This document shows positions 24,078 through 34,897 of a stretch of 52,568 bases of DNA, in pieces. Position numbers and translations under genes: made by a program. The DNA comes from Luteimonas sp. 8-5 (GTDB taxonomy: Bacteria > Pseudomonadota > Gammaproteobacteria > Xanthomonadales > Xanthomonadaceae), in NCBI RefSeq assembly GCF_029763755.1, contig NZ_JARUVM010000025.1:1-52568 (forward strand), read 5' to 3'. Within the stretch, counting starts at the first letter, position 1. Each line of letters begins with the position of its first letter. The notes under the pieces were generated by a model. It made no database searches, had not been told where the DNA came from, and saw nothing but the letters and a program-made list of their open reading frames with translations.

Positions 24078-26171
24078 TCAACCGGTGCTTGCGGCGTCCT
24101 GCGCCAGCAGCGACTGGCGCAATGCGTCCAGCGCGGCCAGGCTCAGGTCGGTCGTGCGGCGCAGGTCGGCGTGGCGCTCGCGCGAGCCGGCGTCGAGCTC
24201 GCGCTGGCCGATGGTCATCAGGCGGTCGGCCAGGGCGGCGAGCCTGGCGGCTCCGATACTGAGGCTGACGCCGCGCATGGCGTGCGCCTGCCGGTGCACG
24301 CCGGTCAGGTCGCAGGCGAGCAGGGCGGCGCCCAGTGCCTCGTCGATGCGTTCGATGTCCTGGACGCCCTCGGCGATCATCCGGCACAGGAATTCCGGGG
24401 TGTCGCGCACCTCGCGCAGGGTCTCGATCGCCTCGGGGTCCAGGTATTCGACAGGAACCGGGCGCAGGTGCGGGGTGGGCCGCGGCGTCGGCGGGGCGGG
24501 GGCTGCGACGGCGCTTTCCGGGAACTGGCTGGCGATGGCGTTGCGCAGCTTGTCGAAGGTCACCGGCTTGTGCAGGATGCCCGCGGCGCCCAGGGCCTCG
24601 AGCTGGGCCGTGGTCACCGCCGACGTGTCGGCGGTGACGAAGAAGGTGGGCGCGATGTGGAGGCGGCCGAACCGGTAGGTCTCGTACACGCTGGCCCCGT
24701 CCAGGTCGTGCATGTTGAAGTCGAGCAGCAGCAGCTCGAAGTCCGTGGTCGCCAGCGCTTCCAGGGCTTCCTGGCCCGATGCGACCGCGACGACTTCATG
24801 GTTATCGCGCTCGAGCATCTCGCGGAGCAGGGTCAGGTTGGTGGCGTTGTCGTCGGCGACCAGGACGTGCTTGCCGCGGACGACGCGCGCTGCCGGAGCG
24901 GCCGCTGCCGGGGCCGCCTTGCGCGTGCGGGGCAGGCGCAGGTCGAACCAGAACCGGCTGCCCTTGCCCACGGTGCTTTCCAGCCGCAGCTCGCCGCCCA
25001 TGCGCCGGACGTGCGCGAGCGCGATCGAAGTGCCCAGGCCGGTGCCGCCGTACTTGCGCACCGAGCCGGATTCGACCTGGAAGAACGGTTCGAAGATCCG
25101 CTGCTGCATGTCCGCGGGAATGCCGATGCCGGTATCGCGGACCTGGAAGCGGATGGCGCAGTCGTCGTCGCCTTCCTCCAGCAGGCTGGCGCCCAGGGTG
25201 ACGGAACCGGTGTCGGTGAACTTCACCGCGTTGCCGACCAGGTTCATCAGCACGCTGCCGAGCGCGTGGGCGTCGCCGAGGAGGGGAGCGGGGATCGCCG
25301 GATCCAGGTCCAGTTCCAGCGCGATGCCCTTGGCCGCCGCGACCGGCCCGAGGGTGCGCGACAGGTGCTCGCCGACCTGTCCGAGTTCGAAGGCGACCTT
25401 CTGGCCCTCTTCGCGTCCGGCCTCGATCCGCGACAGGTCCAGCAACTGCTTGATCTCGGCGTCCAGCGCCAGCGCCAGGTCGACGATCGCGTGCGCGCGC
25501 TCGACGCTGTCGCCGTCCGGCGACTGCTCGCCGATGAGCGACGCGGTGGAGACGATGCCCGTCAGCGGCGTGCGCAACTCATGGCTGACGTTGGCCAGCA
25601 GCTGCGACTTGGCCTGGCTGGCGCGCTCGGCCATTTCGCGCGCGACCTTCAGCTTCTGGATCAGCACGTTGGCATACAGCGGCACGACCACCAGCAGCAC
25701 CAGGTGCGAGATCTCGAACAGCGGTTTGTCCTGCCAGGCGGGCGAGGTTGCCGAGACCATGCCGAAGCCGGCGATCGACATGGCCTGGCACAGCTGCATG
25801 GCCGTCCGCCCGATCCGGAACCCGTAGCCCAGGATGGTGAACAGGTAGAAGCCGATGAACAGCACCGACGACTCGCCGCCGATGAACAGCCACGCCGACA
25901 GCATCACCGGATCGAGCACCGCGGTCGCCGCGACCATCACCCCGGGCGGAACCAGCCTGTCGTTGTGCGCGATGTAATACGCGGTGAGGTTGTAGAACAG
26001 GTAGGCGGCGCAGAAGCCGCCGATCTCCCACGGCTGGTTCTCCGGACGCGCCGAACCCCAGTAGCCGATCGCGGCCAGCATCACCACCACCACGAACAGC
26101 CCGAACTTCAGGCGCAGCGCTGCCTGCGCGCGCACGCTCCTGACGAGTTCGAGGTGAGGCAGGGCATCCAA
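24078..26171 (-). CDS. rpfC: DSF sensor hybrid histidine kinase RpfC
   Basis: A 697-residue hybrid kinase. The input region has about five to six transmembrane helices (residues 20-175) and little periplasmic sequence. Next is the HisKA domain with His197 in ANVSHELRTPLTG. The ATPase domain follows with NAVKF, DTGIGIP and GGTGLGTSIA. The receiver domain has Asp484 in LLLLDFNMHDLDG. A C-terminal HPt domain has His630 in RQAHAMRGVSLSIG. This domain order is that of RpfC, which senses DSF, signals to RpfG and restrains RpfF. The only plausible start is TTG at 26169-26171 with GGAG upstream. It is convergent with rpfF and divergent from the ACP gene. Confidence 0.9.
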   Translation of the reverse strand: MDALPHLELVRSVRAQAALRLKFGLFVVVVMLAAIGYWGSARPENQPWEIGGFCAAYLFYNLTAYYIAHNDRLVPPGVMVAATAVLDPVMLSAWLFIGGESSVLFIGFYLFTILGYGFRIGRTAMQLCQAMSIAGFGMVSATSPAWQDKPLFEISHLVLLVVVPLYANVLIQKLKVAREMAERASQAKSQLLANVSHELRTPLTGIVSTASLIGEQSPDGDSVERAHAIVDLALALDAEIKQLLDLSRIEAGREEGQKVAFELGQVGEHLSRTLGPVAAAKGIALELDLDPAIPAPLLGDAHALGSVLMNLVGNAVKFTDTGSVTLGASLLEEGDDDCAIRFQVRDTGIGIPADMQQRIFEPFFQVESGSVRKYGGTGLGTSIALAHVRRMGGELRLESTVGKGSRFWFDLRLPRTRKAAPAAAAPAARVVRGKHVLVADDNATNLTLLREMLERDNHEVVAVASGQEALEALATTDFELLLLDFNMHDLDGASVYETYRFGRLHIAPTFFVTADTSAVTTAQLEALGAAGILHKPVTFDKLRNAIASQFPESAVAAPAPPTPRPTPHLRPVPVEYLDPEAIETLREVRDTPEFLCRMIAEGVQDIERIDEALGAALLACDLTGVHRQAHAMRGVSLSIGAARLAALADRLMTIGQRELDAGSRERHADLRRTTDLSLAALDALRQSLLAQDAASTG

Positions 26172-26201
26172 TTGTCCAGGCTCCGCTTCCGGTACGATAA
26201 T
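26172..26201 (+). promoter_or_regulatory. Predicted promoter of the ACP gene
   Basis: TTGTCC (26172-26177), 18 bp, then GATAAT (26196-26201), preceded by TAC as an extended -10. The -35 box abuts the rpfC TTG start codon, so rpfC and ACP control regions overlap back to back. Confidence 0.5.
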
Positions 26202-26283
26202 CGGTCATCCCGTGCCGATGGCGGCAGGGTACCCGGATCCGGCGCCCGCAACGAGGGCCGGCATCCCCACCATGGAGCAGCGG

Positions 26284-26538
26284 ATGGAACGACAGCAGAT
26301 CCTCGAACGCCTCAAGGCATTGATCCACGAGCGTTTCGGGGTCGACCCGGCGGGCCTGACGGGGGCCACCACCCAGGCCGAAATCGGCATCGACTCGCTA
26401 CTGCTGGTGGACATGATGCTCGACGTCGAGACCGAGCTGGGGTTCACGTTCGCCACCATGGACCTGCCGCGAAACCCTGACCTGGACACGATCGTGGCCC
26501 TGGTCGAACAGAACATGGCCCAGCCCCGGCAGGGGTGA
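26284..26538 (+). CDS. Stand-alone acyl carrier protein in the DSF locus
   Basis: An 84-residue acidic ACP/PCP-like protein with the phosphopantetheine attachment serine Ser38 in EIGIDSLLLVDMMLDVE and a predicted four-helix fold. The ATG at 26284 is chosen because GGAG lies 6 bp upstream; in-frame ATGs at 26272 and 26212 would lengthen it. It differs from housekeeping AcpP (no VKKIVxEQLG-type start, weaker DSLD motif), so it is likely specialised. It lies between rpfC and rpfB and converges on rpfB with 13 bp between. The nearby ketosynthase and RpfF are natural partners (inference). Confidence 0.9.
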   Translation: MERQQILERLKALIHERFGVDPAGLTGATTQAEIGIDSLLLVDMMLDVETELGFTFATMDLPRNPDLDTIVALVEQNMAQPRQG

Positions 26539-26551
26539 CGCGCGCTAGGCG

Positions 26552-28231
26552 CTAGCCGCCGGCGGCGTCCTCGCGGAGCTCGCGGCGCAGGATCTTGCCG
26601 ACGTTGGTCTTGGGCAGTTCGTTGCGGAACTCGACGATGTGCGGGCGCTTGTACCCGGTGAGCTGCTCGCGCGCAAAGGCCTTCACGTCCTCGGCCGTGA
26701 GGTTGGGGTCCTTGCGCACGATGACGACCTTGACCGTCTCGCCGGACTTCTCGTCGGGCACGCCGACCGCGGCGACCTCGAGGACGCCGGGCATGCCGGC
26801 CAGCACGTCCTCGATCTCGTTCGGGTACACGTTGAAGCCCGAGACCAGGATCATGTCCTTCTTGCGGTCGACGATGTAGAAGTAGCCCTTCTCGTCCATC
26901 CGCGCCATGTCACCGGTGTGCAGCCAGCCGTCGGCGTCGATCGCGGCGGCCGTTTCCTCCGGACGGTTCCAGTAGCCCTTCATCACCTGCGGGCCCTTGA
27001 TGCACAGCTCGCCGATCTCGCCGACCGGCAGGATGCTGCCGTCCTCGTCCTTTACGCAGGCGTCGGTGGACGGCACCGGCAAGCCGATGGAGCCGTTGTA
27101 GGCGGGCAGGTCCATCGGATTGATGCACGCCGCCGGCGAGGTCTCGGTCAGGCCGTAGGCCTCGACCAGGGTGCAGCCGGTGACCTTCTTCCAGCGGTCG
27201 GCGACCGCCCGCTGCACGGCCATGCCACCGCCCAGGGTCATGCGCAGGGAGGAGAAGTCGACCTCGTCGAACCCCGGCGTGTTGAGCAGGCCGTTGAACA
27301 GCGTGTTGACGCCGGTGATGGCGGTGAACTTGGTGCCCTTGAGCTCCTTGACGAAGCCCTTCATGTCGCGCGGGTTCGTGATCAGGTGGTTGAGGCCGCC
27401 GAACTTGGTGAAGACCAGTCCGTTCGCCGTCAGCGAGAAGATGTGGTACAGCGGCAGCGCGGTGATGATCACTTCCTCGCCGGGCTTGAGGTTGCCGCCG
27501 ACCCAGGCTGCCGCCTGTTCCATGTTGGCCACCAGGTTGCGATGGGTGAGCATCGCGCCCTTGGCCGTGCCGGTAGTGCCGCCGGTGTACTGCAGGAACG
27601 CGATGTCGCCGGAGTCGATGGTGACCTGCGGTGGCTCCTGCATCTGGCCCAGGCCCAGGGCCTCGCGGAATCGTATCGCCCCGGGCAGTTCGTAGCGCGG
27701 CACCATCTTCTTCACGTGCTTGAGCACGAAGTTCATGATCGCGCCCTTGGCGCCGCCGACCAGGTCGCCCAGCCCGGTGGTGATGACCTGGCGGACCTGC
27801 GTCTGGGCGATCACTTCCTGCACGGTGTGGCCGAAGTTGTCCAGCACGATGATGGCGCTGGCGCCGGAATCGACCAGCTGGTGCTTGAGTTCGCGCGGCG
27901 TGTACAGCGGATTGACGTTCACCACGGTGAGGCCCGCGCGCAGGATGCCGAACGTGGAGATCGGATACTGCAGGCAGTTGGGCATCATGATCGCGACGCG
28001 GTCGCCGCGCTTGAGTTCGAGTTCGCCGAGCAGGTAGGCGGCGAGCTGGGAACTGAGGCGATCGATGTCGGCGTAGGTGAGGACCTTGCCGAAACTGCTG
28101 AAGGCCGGACGGTCGCGGAAACTGGAGATCGCGCTGTCGAGCACCGCCACGATCGACGCGTACTCGTCGGGATTGATTTCGGCGGGGACGCCGGGCGCGT
28201 ACTGGGCCAGCCAGGGCCGATCGGAATTCAT
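26552..28231 (-). CDS. rpfB: Long-chain fatty acid-CoA ligase RpfB (FadD-like)
   Basis: A 559-residue acyl-CoA synthetase of FadD length. The AMP-binding signature is YTGGTTGTAKGAMLTH (about residues 215-230). Also seen are VEAYGLTETSPAA, the hinge region DGWLHTGDMARMDEKGYFYI with VDRKKDMI, and the C-terminal Lys in LPKTNVGKILRRELR. In Xanthomonas, rpfB follows rpfF and RpfB activates free fatty acids, contributing to DSF turnover. Here it is on the opposite strand and separated by rpfC and the ACP gene. The start at 28229-28231 (MNSDRPWLAQ) has a GGGGG box 6 bp upstream; a second ATG two codons earlier is less well spaced. Confidence 0.93.
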   Translation of the reverse strand: MNSDRPWLAQYAPGVPAEINPDEYASIVAVLDSAISSFRDRPAFSSFGKVLTYADIDRLSSQLAAYLLGELELKRGDRVAIMMPNCLQYPISTFGILRAGLTVVNVNPLYTPRELKHQLVDSGASAIIVLDNFGHTVQEVIAQTQVRQVITTGLGDLVGGAKGAIMNFVLKHVKKMVPRYELPGAIRFREALGLGQMQEPPQVTIDSGDIAFLQYTGGTTGTAKGAMLTHRNLVANMEQAAAWVGGNLKPGEEVIITALPLYHIFSLTANGLVFTKFGGLNHLITNPRDMKGFVKELKGTKFTAITGVNTLFNGLLNTPGFDEVDFSSLRMTLGGGMAVQRAVADRWKKVTGCTLVEAYGLTETSPAACINPMDLPAYNGSIGLPVPSTDACVKDEDGSILPVGEIGELCIKGPQVMKGYWNRPEETAAAIDADGWLHTGDMARMDEKGYFYIVDRKKDMILVSGFNVYPNEIEDVLAGMPGVLEVAAVGVPDEKSGETVKVVIVRKDPNLTAEDVKAFAREQLTGYKRPHIVEFRNELPKTNVGKILRRELREDAAGG

Positions 28232-28293
28232 CGCCATCCCCCTACGGTACGGTATTGTCATGATTGGAGCATAGGCCCCGGGGGCTGGCAAGA

Positions 28294-28731
28294 ATGCGGA
28301 TCCAATACCAGCGCGTCGTGTTCCTGGTCGTGTGCGCCCTGCTGGCGGCGTGCGCACGAACGCCCCCGGAACAGCAATTGCGCGAAGCCGTCGCGGCCAT
28401 GCAGGCCGCAATCGAGGCGCGCGATGTCTCGCAGGTGCGCGGGCTGCTGGCCGACGACTTCATCGGCCCGGGCGGCATGGATCGCAGCGGGGCGGCCAGG
28501 CTCGCCCAGGTGACGTTCATGCGGCACCGCGACATCGGCGTGGCCATCGTCGGACCGCTCGACCTGACCATCAGCGACGACCGCGCCAGCGTTCGTTTCG
28601 ACGCCGCCCTCACCGGTGGTTCGGGCGGTTTCCTGCCGGACCGTGCGCGCCTGCATTCGGTGGAGACCGGCTGGCGCCTGGAAGGCGGCGAGTGGCGCTT
28701 GGTGAGCGCCACCTGGGACCCGCGGCTGTAG
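28294..28731 (+). CDS. Small lipoprotein with NTF2/SnoaL-like domain
   Basis: A 145-residue predicted lipoprotein. The signal peptide MRIQYQRVVFLVVCALLAAC ends in a lipobox with Cys20. The mature part is a compact alpha-beta domain beginning EQQLREAVAAMQAAIEARD and ending EWRLVSATWDPRL, typical of the NTF2-like (nuclear transport factor 2) superfamily. No enzymatic residues can be assigned. It is divergent from rpfB and its stop directly abuts the aconitase stop on the other strand. Role unknown. Confidence 0.8.
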   Translation: MRIQYQRVVFLVVCALLAACARTPPEQQLREAVAAMQAAIEARDVSQVRGLLADDFIGPGGMDRSGAARLAQVTFMRHRDIGVAIVGPLDLTISDDRASVRFDAALTGGSGGFLPDRARLHSVETGWRLEGGEWRLVSATWDPRL

Positions 28732-31491
<2,760 letters not shown>

Positions 31492-31527
31492 GGGGAGGCT
31501 CCTTTGGCAGGCCGCTAGTATGCCAGA

Positions 31528-31566
31528 TTGAATATGACAAAAAAAGTATGTATGTTCCGTGCATAC
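31528..31566 (+). promoter_or_regulatory. Promoter and candidate operator of the VapBC-like pair
   Basis: TTGAAT (31528-31533), 17 bp, then TATGTT (31551-31556) in an unusually AT-rich stretch with seven A residues. GTATGTA (31546-31552) and TGCATAC (31560-31566) form an imperfect inverted repeat over the -10 box, a likely autoregulatory operator. The acnA promoter must share this 98-bp gap. Confidence 0.55.
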
Positions 31567-31589
31567 CCAGACCGACCGGAGCCAGTCCG

Positions 31590-31835
31590 ATGGAAGCCAC
31601 GGTTGCCGAACGCGGCCAGATCACCCTGCCCAAGGCCGTACGCGACGCCCTGGGCCTGACCAAGGGTACGACCCTCAAGGTCGAGCTGGAAGGCGGACGC
31701 ATCATCCTGCGCAAGGACGTCAGCGAGGCACTGCGCAAGGTGCGCGGGCGCTTCCGCCTGGCCGAGGGCCATGCCAGCACCGACGAGGCCATGCGCGCGA
31801 TCCGCGGCCGCGCGCCCGGCGATCCGCTGGAATAG
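31590..31835 (+). CDS. AbrB/MazE-fold antitoxin (VapB-like)
   Basis: An 81-residue protein. Its N-terminal swapped-hairpin AbrB/SpoVT DNA-binding domain reads [20 protein letters not shown] followed by [18 protein letters not shown]. Its C-terminal tail ([11 protein letters not shown]) probably wraps the toxin. GGAG 8 bp before the ATG supports the start at 31590; an in-frame ATG at 31548 is less likely. It lies 12 bp before the PIN-domain gene, so the pair should form a type II toxin-antitoxin module with negative autoregulation. Confidence 0.88.
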   Translation: MEATVAERGQITLPKAVRDALGLTKGTTLKVELEGGRIILRKDVSEALRKVRGRFRLAEGHASTDEAMRAIRGRAPGDPLE

Positions 31836-31847
31836 GGCGGGGCCAGC

Positions 31848-32264
31848 ATGATCGCCGTCGACACTCCGATCCTGTTCGACATCCTGATCGGCGACGCCCG
31901 CCATGCCGAGGCGTCGGAGACCTGCGTCGGCGAGGCCCTGGCCCGCGACGAAGTGGTGGTGTGTGCCGCGGTGGTGGCCGAGGTCCAGGCGATGCTCGAT
32001 ACCAGCGAGGACCTGATGGACATCCTGTCCTCGGTCGGGATCCGCTTCGAGCCGATGACCGAATCGGCTGCGATGCGCGCCGGCCACATGAACAAGCGCT
32101 ACCGCTCGCGCGGGGGCAAGCGCAGCGAACGGGTCTCGGCCGACTTCCTGGTCGGTGCGCACGCACTGATGCAGTGCAACGGCCTGATCACCCGCGACCC
32201 CGGCTTCTACCGCGACTACTTCAAGGGACTGAAGCTGATCGTGCCGGCGGTTCCCGCCGGCTGA
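31848..32264 (+). CDS. PIN-domain ribonuclease toxin (VapC-like)
   Basis: A 138-residue PIN-domain protein with all four expected acidic residues: Asp5 (MIAVDTPILFD), Glu45 (VVAEVQAML), Asp99 (SADFLVGAHA) and Asp117 (ITRDPGFYRDYF). It should therefore be an active metal-dependent RNase. VapC toxins usually cleave initiator tRNA or the 23S sarcin-ricin loop; the target here is unknown. It ends tail to tail with hflD with 1 bp between stops. Base composition is similar to its neighbours, so recent acquisition is not evident. Confidence 0.9.
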   Translation: MIAVDTPILFDILIGDARHAEASETCVGEALARDEVVVCAAVVAEVQAMLDTSEDLMDILSSVGIRFEPMTESAAMRAGHMNKRYRSRGGKRSERVSADFLVGAHALMQCNGLITRDPGFYRDYFKGLKLIVPAVPAG

Positions 32265-32265
32265 G

Positions 32266-32874
32266 CTACAGGTTGCGCTGGATCGCCTCGAGCATCTGCC
32301 GGCGACGCAGCATGAAGTCCCACAGGCTGCCGCCGAGCTGGCGCCACAGCACCGCCGAGCGCAACGCGGCCAGCAGCACCGCGCGGATTTCCGCGACCAC
32401 GCCGGCCTGGCCGAGGTAATGCGGATTGCCCTGGACCATCACCCGCGGGCGCAGCTTGCTGACCGTATCGGCGTAGAGGGCTCCCAGGGCGGCGAGCACG
32501 TCCGGATGGGTGCTGCCTTCGCGTGCGGCCTGCGGCGCCAGGGTGAGGATGCGCCGGTGCACGCGGTCGGCGGTCTCGTCGCGGACAAAGCGGCGCTCGA
32601 GCTGCAGCACCGCCAGGCCCAGCCGGGGCAGCAACGCATCTTCGGACTCGTTGCGGAAGTAGCTGCGCAACAACAGCAGTCCCGGACGCAGCGCGGACGC
32701 GTCGCCATAGACCGCTTCGGCCGAGGCCGCGTCCACCCGGAACACGCTGTCCAGGGCGGTCGCCAGCACCGCGGCGTCGGCCTGCCCGGTGTCGGCGATA
32801 CGCCGCACCTGGGCCAGCGCCTGGGCAACGCCGGCGAGCGCCAGCATGCGGTTGTCCATCGAGGTGTCGCTCAT
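32266..32874 (-). CDS. hflD: High frequency lysogenization protein HflD homolog
   Basis: A 202-residue mainly helical protein of the HflD/YcfC family. Typical segments are [41 protein letters not shown] and [20 protein letters not shown]. In E. coli HflD is a peripheral membrane protein that affects lambda CII stability; its normal function is poorly defined. The start overlaps the mnmA stop (ATGA). The order nudJ-mnmA-hflD is the same as in E. coli, supporting the call. Confidence 0.92.
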   Translation of the reverse strand: MSDTSMDNRMLALAGVAQALAQVRRIADTGQADAAVLATALDSVFRVDAASAEAVYGDASALRPGLLLLRSYFRNESEDALLPRLGLAVLQLERRFVRDETADRVHRRILTLAPQAAREGSTHPDVLAALGALYADTVSKLRPRVMVQGNPHYLGQAGVVAEIRAVLLAALRSAVLWRQLGGSLWDFMLRRRQMLEAIQRNL

Positions 32875-34001
32875 GCGGCCTGGTCCTGTGCGGTGCGTAC
32901 TTCGGAATGCGGGTGGGGGGCGTTGGTGGAGGCGATCACCGCGCCGCCCAGGCAGGTGTCGCCGCTGTACAGCACGACCGACTGGCCCGGCGTCACGGCA
33001 CGCTGGGCGCGGGCGAAACGCACTTGCAGGGTGCCGTCGTCGCGTACCTCGACCTCGCAGGGTTCCCCGGCCTGGCGGTAGCGCACCTGCGCGCTGCATT
33101 CGAAACGGCGCGCGGGGGCGGCACCGCCGATCCAGTGCGCCGCTTCACTGCGCAGCGTGGTGGACTGCAGCCACGGGCTGTCGTGGCCCTGGTCGACGAA
33201 CAGCACGTTGCGCGCCACGTCCTTGCCGACCACGTACCAGGGCGCCTGCTCGCGCCCGCGCACGCCGCCGAGCTGGAGGCCGCCGCGCTGGCCCAGGGTG
33301 AAGTGGAACACGCCGGGGTGTTCGCCCAGCACCCGGCCTTGCGGATCGCGGATCTCGCCGCTGCGCGCCGGGATGTACTGCGAGAGGAACTCGCGGAAAT
33401 CGCGCTCGCCGATGAAACAGATGCCGGTGGAGTCCTTCTTGGCCGCCGTCGGCAGGCCCGCTTCGGCGGCCAGCGCGCGCACCTGCTCCTTGCGCAGTCC
33501 ACCGAGCGGGAAGCGCGTCGCCGCCAGCTGCTCCTGGCCAAGCAGATGCAGGAAGTAGCTCTGGTCCTTGTCGCGGTCGACCGCGCGCAGCAGGCGCCAC
33601 GAGGCCCCGTCGCGTTCGACCCGCGCGTAGTGGCCGGTGGCGATCGCCCCGGCACCCAGCGCGCGCGCGGCGTCGAGGAAATGCCGGAACTTGATCTCGC
33701 GGTTGCAAAGCACGTCCGGGTTCGGCGTGCGGCCGGCGGCGTACTCGGCGATGAAGTGCTCGAACACGCCGTTCCAGTATTCGCGCGAGAAATCGCGGAA
33801 GTGCAGGGGGATGCCGAGGCGTCCGCAGACGGCGACCGCGTCGCGGCGGTCGTCCGCCGAGCGGCACTGGCCGCTGCCGTCGTCGGCCCAGTTGTCCATG
33901 AACATGCCGGCGATGTCTTCGCCCTTGCGCTGCAGCAGCAAGGCGGCCACCGACGAATCCACGCCGCCGGACATGCCGACGATGGTGCCCGGTGTGCTCA
34001 T
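32871..34001 (-). CDS. mnmA: tRNA-specific 2-thiouridylase MnmA
   Basis: A 376-residue enzyme that puts the 2-thio group on U34 of Lys, Glu and Gln tRNAs. The ATP PP-loop is [12 protein letters not shown] at residues 9-20. The catalytic cysteines are in [11 protein letters not shown] and [12 protein letters not shown]. The C-terminal part contains [12 protein letters not shown]. The ATG at 33999-34001 overlaps the NUDIX stop (ATGA) and the mnmA stop overlaps the hflD start, so the three genes are translationally coupled. Confidence 0.96.
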   Translation of the reverse strand: MSTPGTIVGMSGGVDSSVAALLLQRKGEDIAGMFMDNWADDGSGQCRSADDRRDAVAVCGRLGIPLHFRDFSREYWNGVFEHFIAEYAAGRTPNPDVLCNREIKFRHFLDAARALGAGAIATGHYARVERDGASWRLLRAVDRDKDQSYFLHLLGQEQLAATRFPLGGLRKEQVRALAAEAGLPTAAKKDSTGICFIGERDFREFLSQYIPARSGEIRDPQGRVLGEHPGVFHFTLGQRGGLQLGGVRGREQAPWYVVGKDVARNVLFVDQGHDSPWLQSTTLRSEAAHWIGGAAPARRFECSAQVRYRQAGEPCEVEVRDDGTLQVRFARAQRAVTPGQSVVLYSGDTCLGGAVIASTNAPHPHSEVRTAQDQAA

Positions 34002-34468
34002 GGCACCTGCTGCAGCACCGACAGCGGCTGCCTGCGCCCGGCGAGGGCATCTGCGACCACCTGCCAGACCAGCGGGCTGCGATGGCGCTCGCGCGCGTCC
34101 AGCAGTTCGGCAGGCGTCATCCACAGCGCGCGCTCGATGCCGGTGTCCAGGGGGCGTTCGGGATGGTGGCCGATGACGTCCGCAAGGAAGGCGAAGCGCA
34201 GGTAGTGGCGTGAAGTCTCCGGGGCCTTCCACTGGTAGGCGCCGATGAAGGCAGTCAGGCGCACGTCCCAGCCGGTTTCCTCCAGGGTTTCGCGCAGGGC
34301 GGCGTCGGGCAGGCTCTCGTCGGGCTCCAGGTGCCCGGCCGGCTGGTTTATGACCAGCCCCCCGCCGTTGCCGGCGTGCTCCTCGACGCACAACAGGCGC
34401 CCGTCCCGCACCACCACGGTGGCCACGGTCACGTCCGGTTGCCAGAAGCGTCCCTCGCGATAGCTCAT
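33998..34468 (-). CDS. nudJ: NUDIX hydrolase (NudJ-like)
   Basis: A NUDIX pyrophosphohydrolase of 156 residues (159 if the in-frame ATG at 34475-34477 is used). The Nudix box is complete: [20 protein letters not shown] followed by TGW. Position upstream of mnmA and hflD matches E. coli nudJ, whose product hydrolyses nucleoside tri- and diphosphates and thiamine pyrimidine pyrophosphate. Substrate specificity here is inferred from synteny only. It is divergent from clpS with a gap of about 20 bp. Confidence 0.88.
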   Translation of the reverse strand: MSYREGRFWQPDVTVATVVVRDGRLLCVEEHAGNGGGLVINQPAGHLEPDESLPDAALRETLEETGWDVRLTAFIGAYQWKAPETSRHYLRFAFLADVIGHHPERPLDTGIERALWMTPAELLDARERHRSPLVWQVVADALAGRRQPLSVLQQVP

Positions 34469-34479
34469 GGCCGCCATTC

Positions 34480-34485
34480 TATAAT
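34480..34485 (+). promoter_or_regulatory. Predicted clpS -10 box (leaderless transcript likely)
   Basis: A perfect TATAAT at 34480-34485 ends 6 bp before the clpS ATG (34492). The transcript would begin at or next to the A of the start codon, and no ribosome binding site is present. A good -35 was not found. Confidence 0.5.
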
Positions 34486-34491
34486 CGGACC

Positions 34492-34812
34492 ATGGCAAAC
34501 AAACCGGGCAACGAGCGCGACCACGGGGTCGTGGTGGAGACCAGCAAGCCGGAAGTGGCTCGCCCGCCGCTGTATTCCGTACTGTTGCTGAACGACGATT
34601 ACACACCCATGGATTTCGTGGTCGACGTGCTTGCGCGCTTTTTCGGCATGAACATCGAAAAGGCCACCCAGGTCATGCTCCACGTCCACACCCGGGGCCG
34701 CGGCGTCTGCGGCGTCTTCACCCGCGAAGTGGCCGAATCCAAGGTGGCCCAGGTGAACGAATACTCCAGGCTCAACCAGCATCCATTGCTCTGCACCATG
34801 GAGAAGGCGTAG
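34492..34812 (+). CDS. clpS: ATP-dependent Clp protease adaptor ClpS
   Basis: A 106-residue adaptor that delivers N-degron substrates to ClpAP. The fold signature is [16 protein letters not shown], then [20 protein letters not shown], with the hydrophobic pocket residues in place. The N-terminal 25 residues are the flexible extension. clpA follows 85 bp downstream. Together with aat nearby, the N-end rule pathway is clustered here. Confidence 0.96.
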   Translation: MANKPGNERDHGVVVETSKPEVARPPLYSVLLLNDDYTPMDFVVDVLARFFGMNIEKATQVMLHVHTRGRGVCGVFTREVAESKVAQVNEYSRLNQHPLLCTMEKA

Positions 34813-34897
34813 AAGGGGCTTGAGTCGCCTCGGCCGGCACCCCACATCAGGAACAGGGGCCGGCCACGGTCCACGCATTCCAGGAGGCTAGTCTCCC

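Noticed and set aside
26212-26283. A longer ACP starting at 26212 or 26272
   Set aside because: The added residues are Pro/Ala-rich and unlike ACPs. The 26284 start has a well-spaced GGAG.
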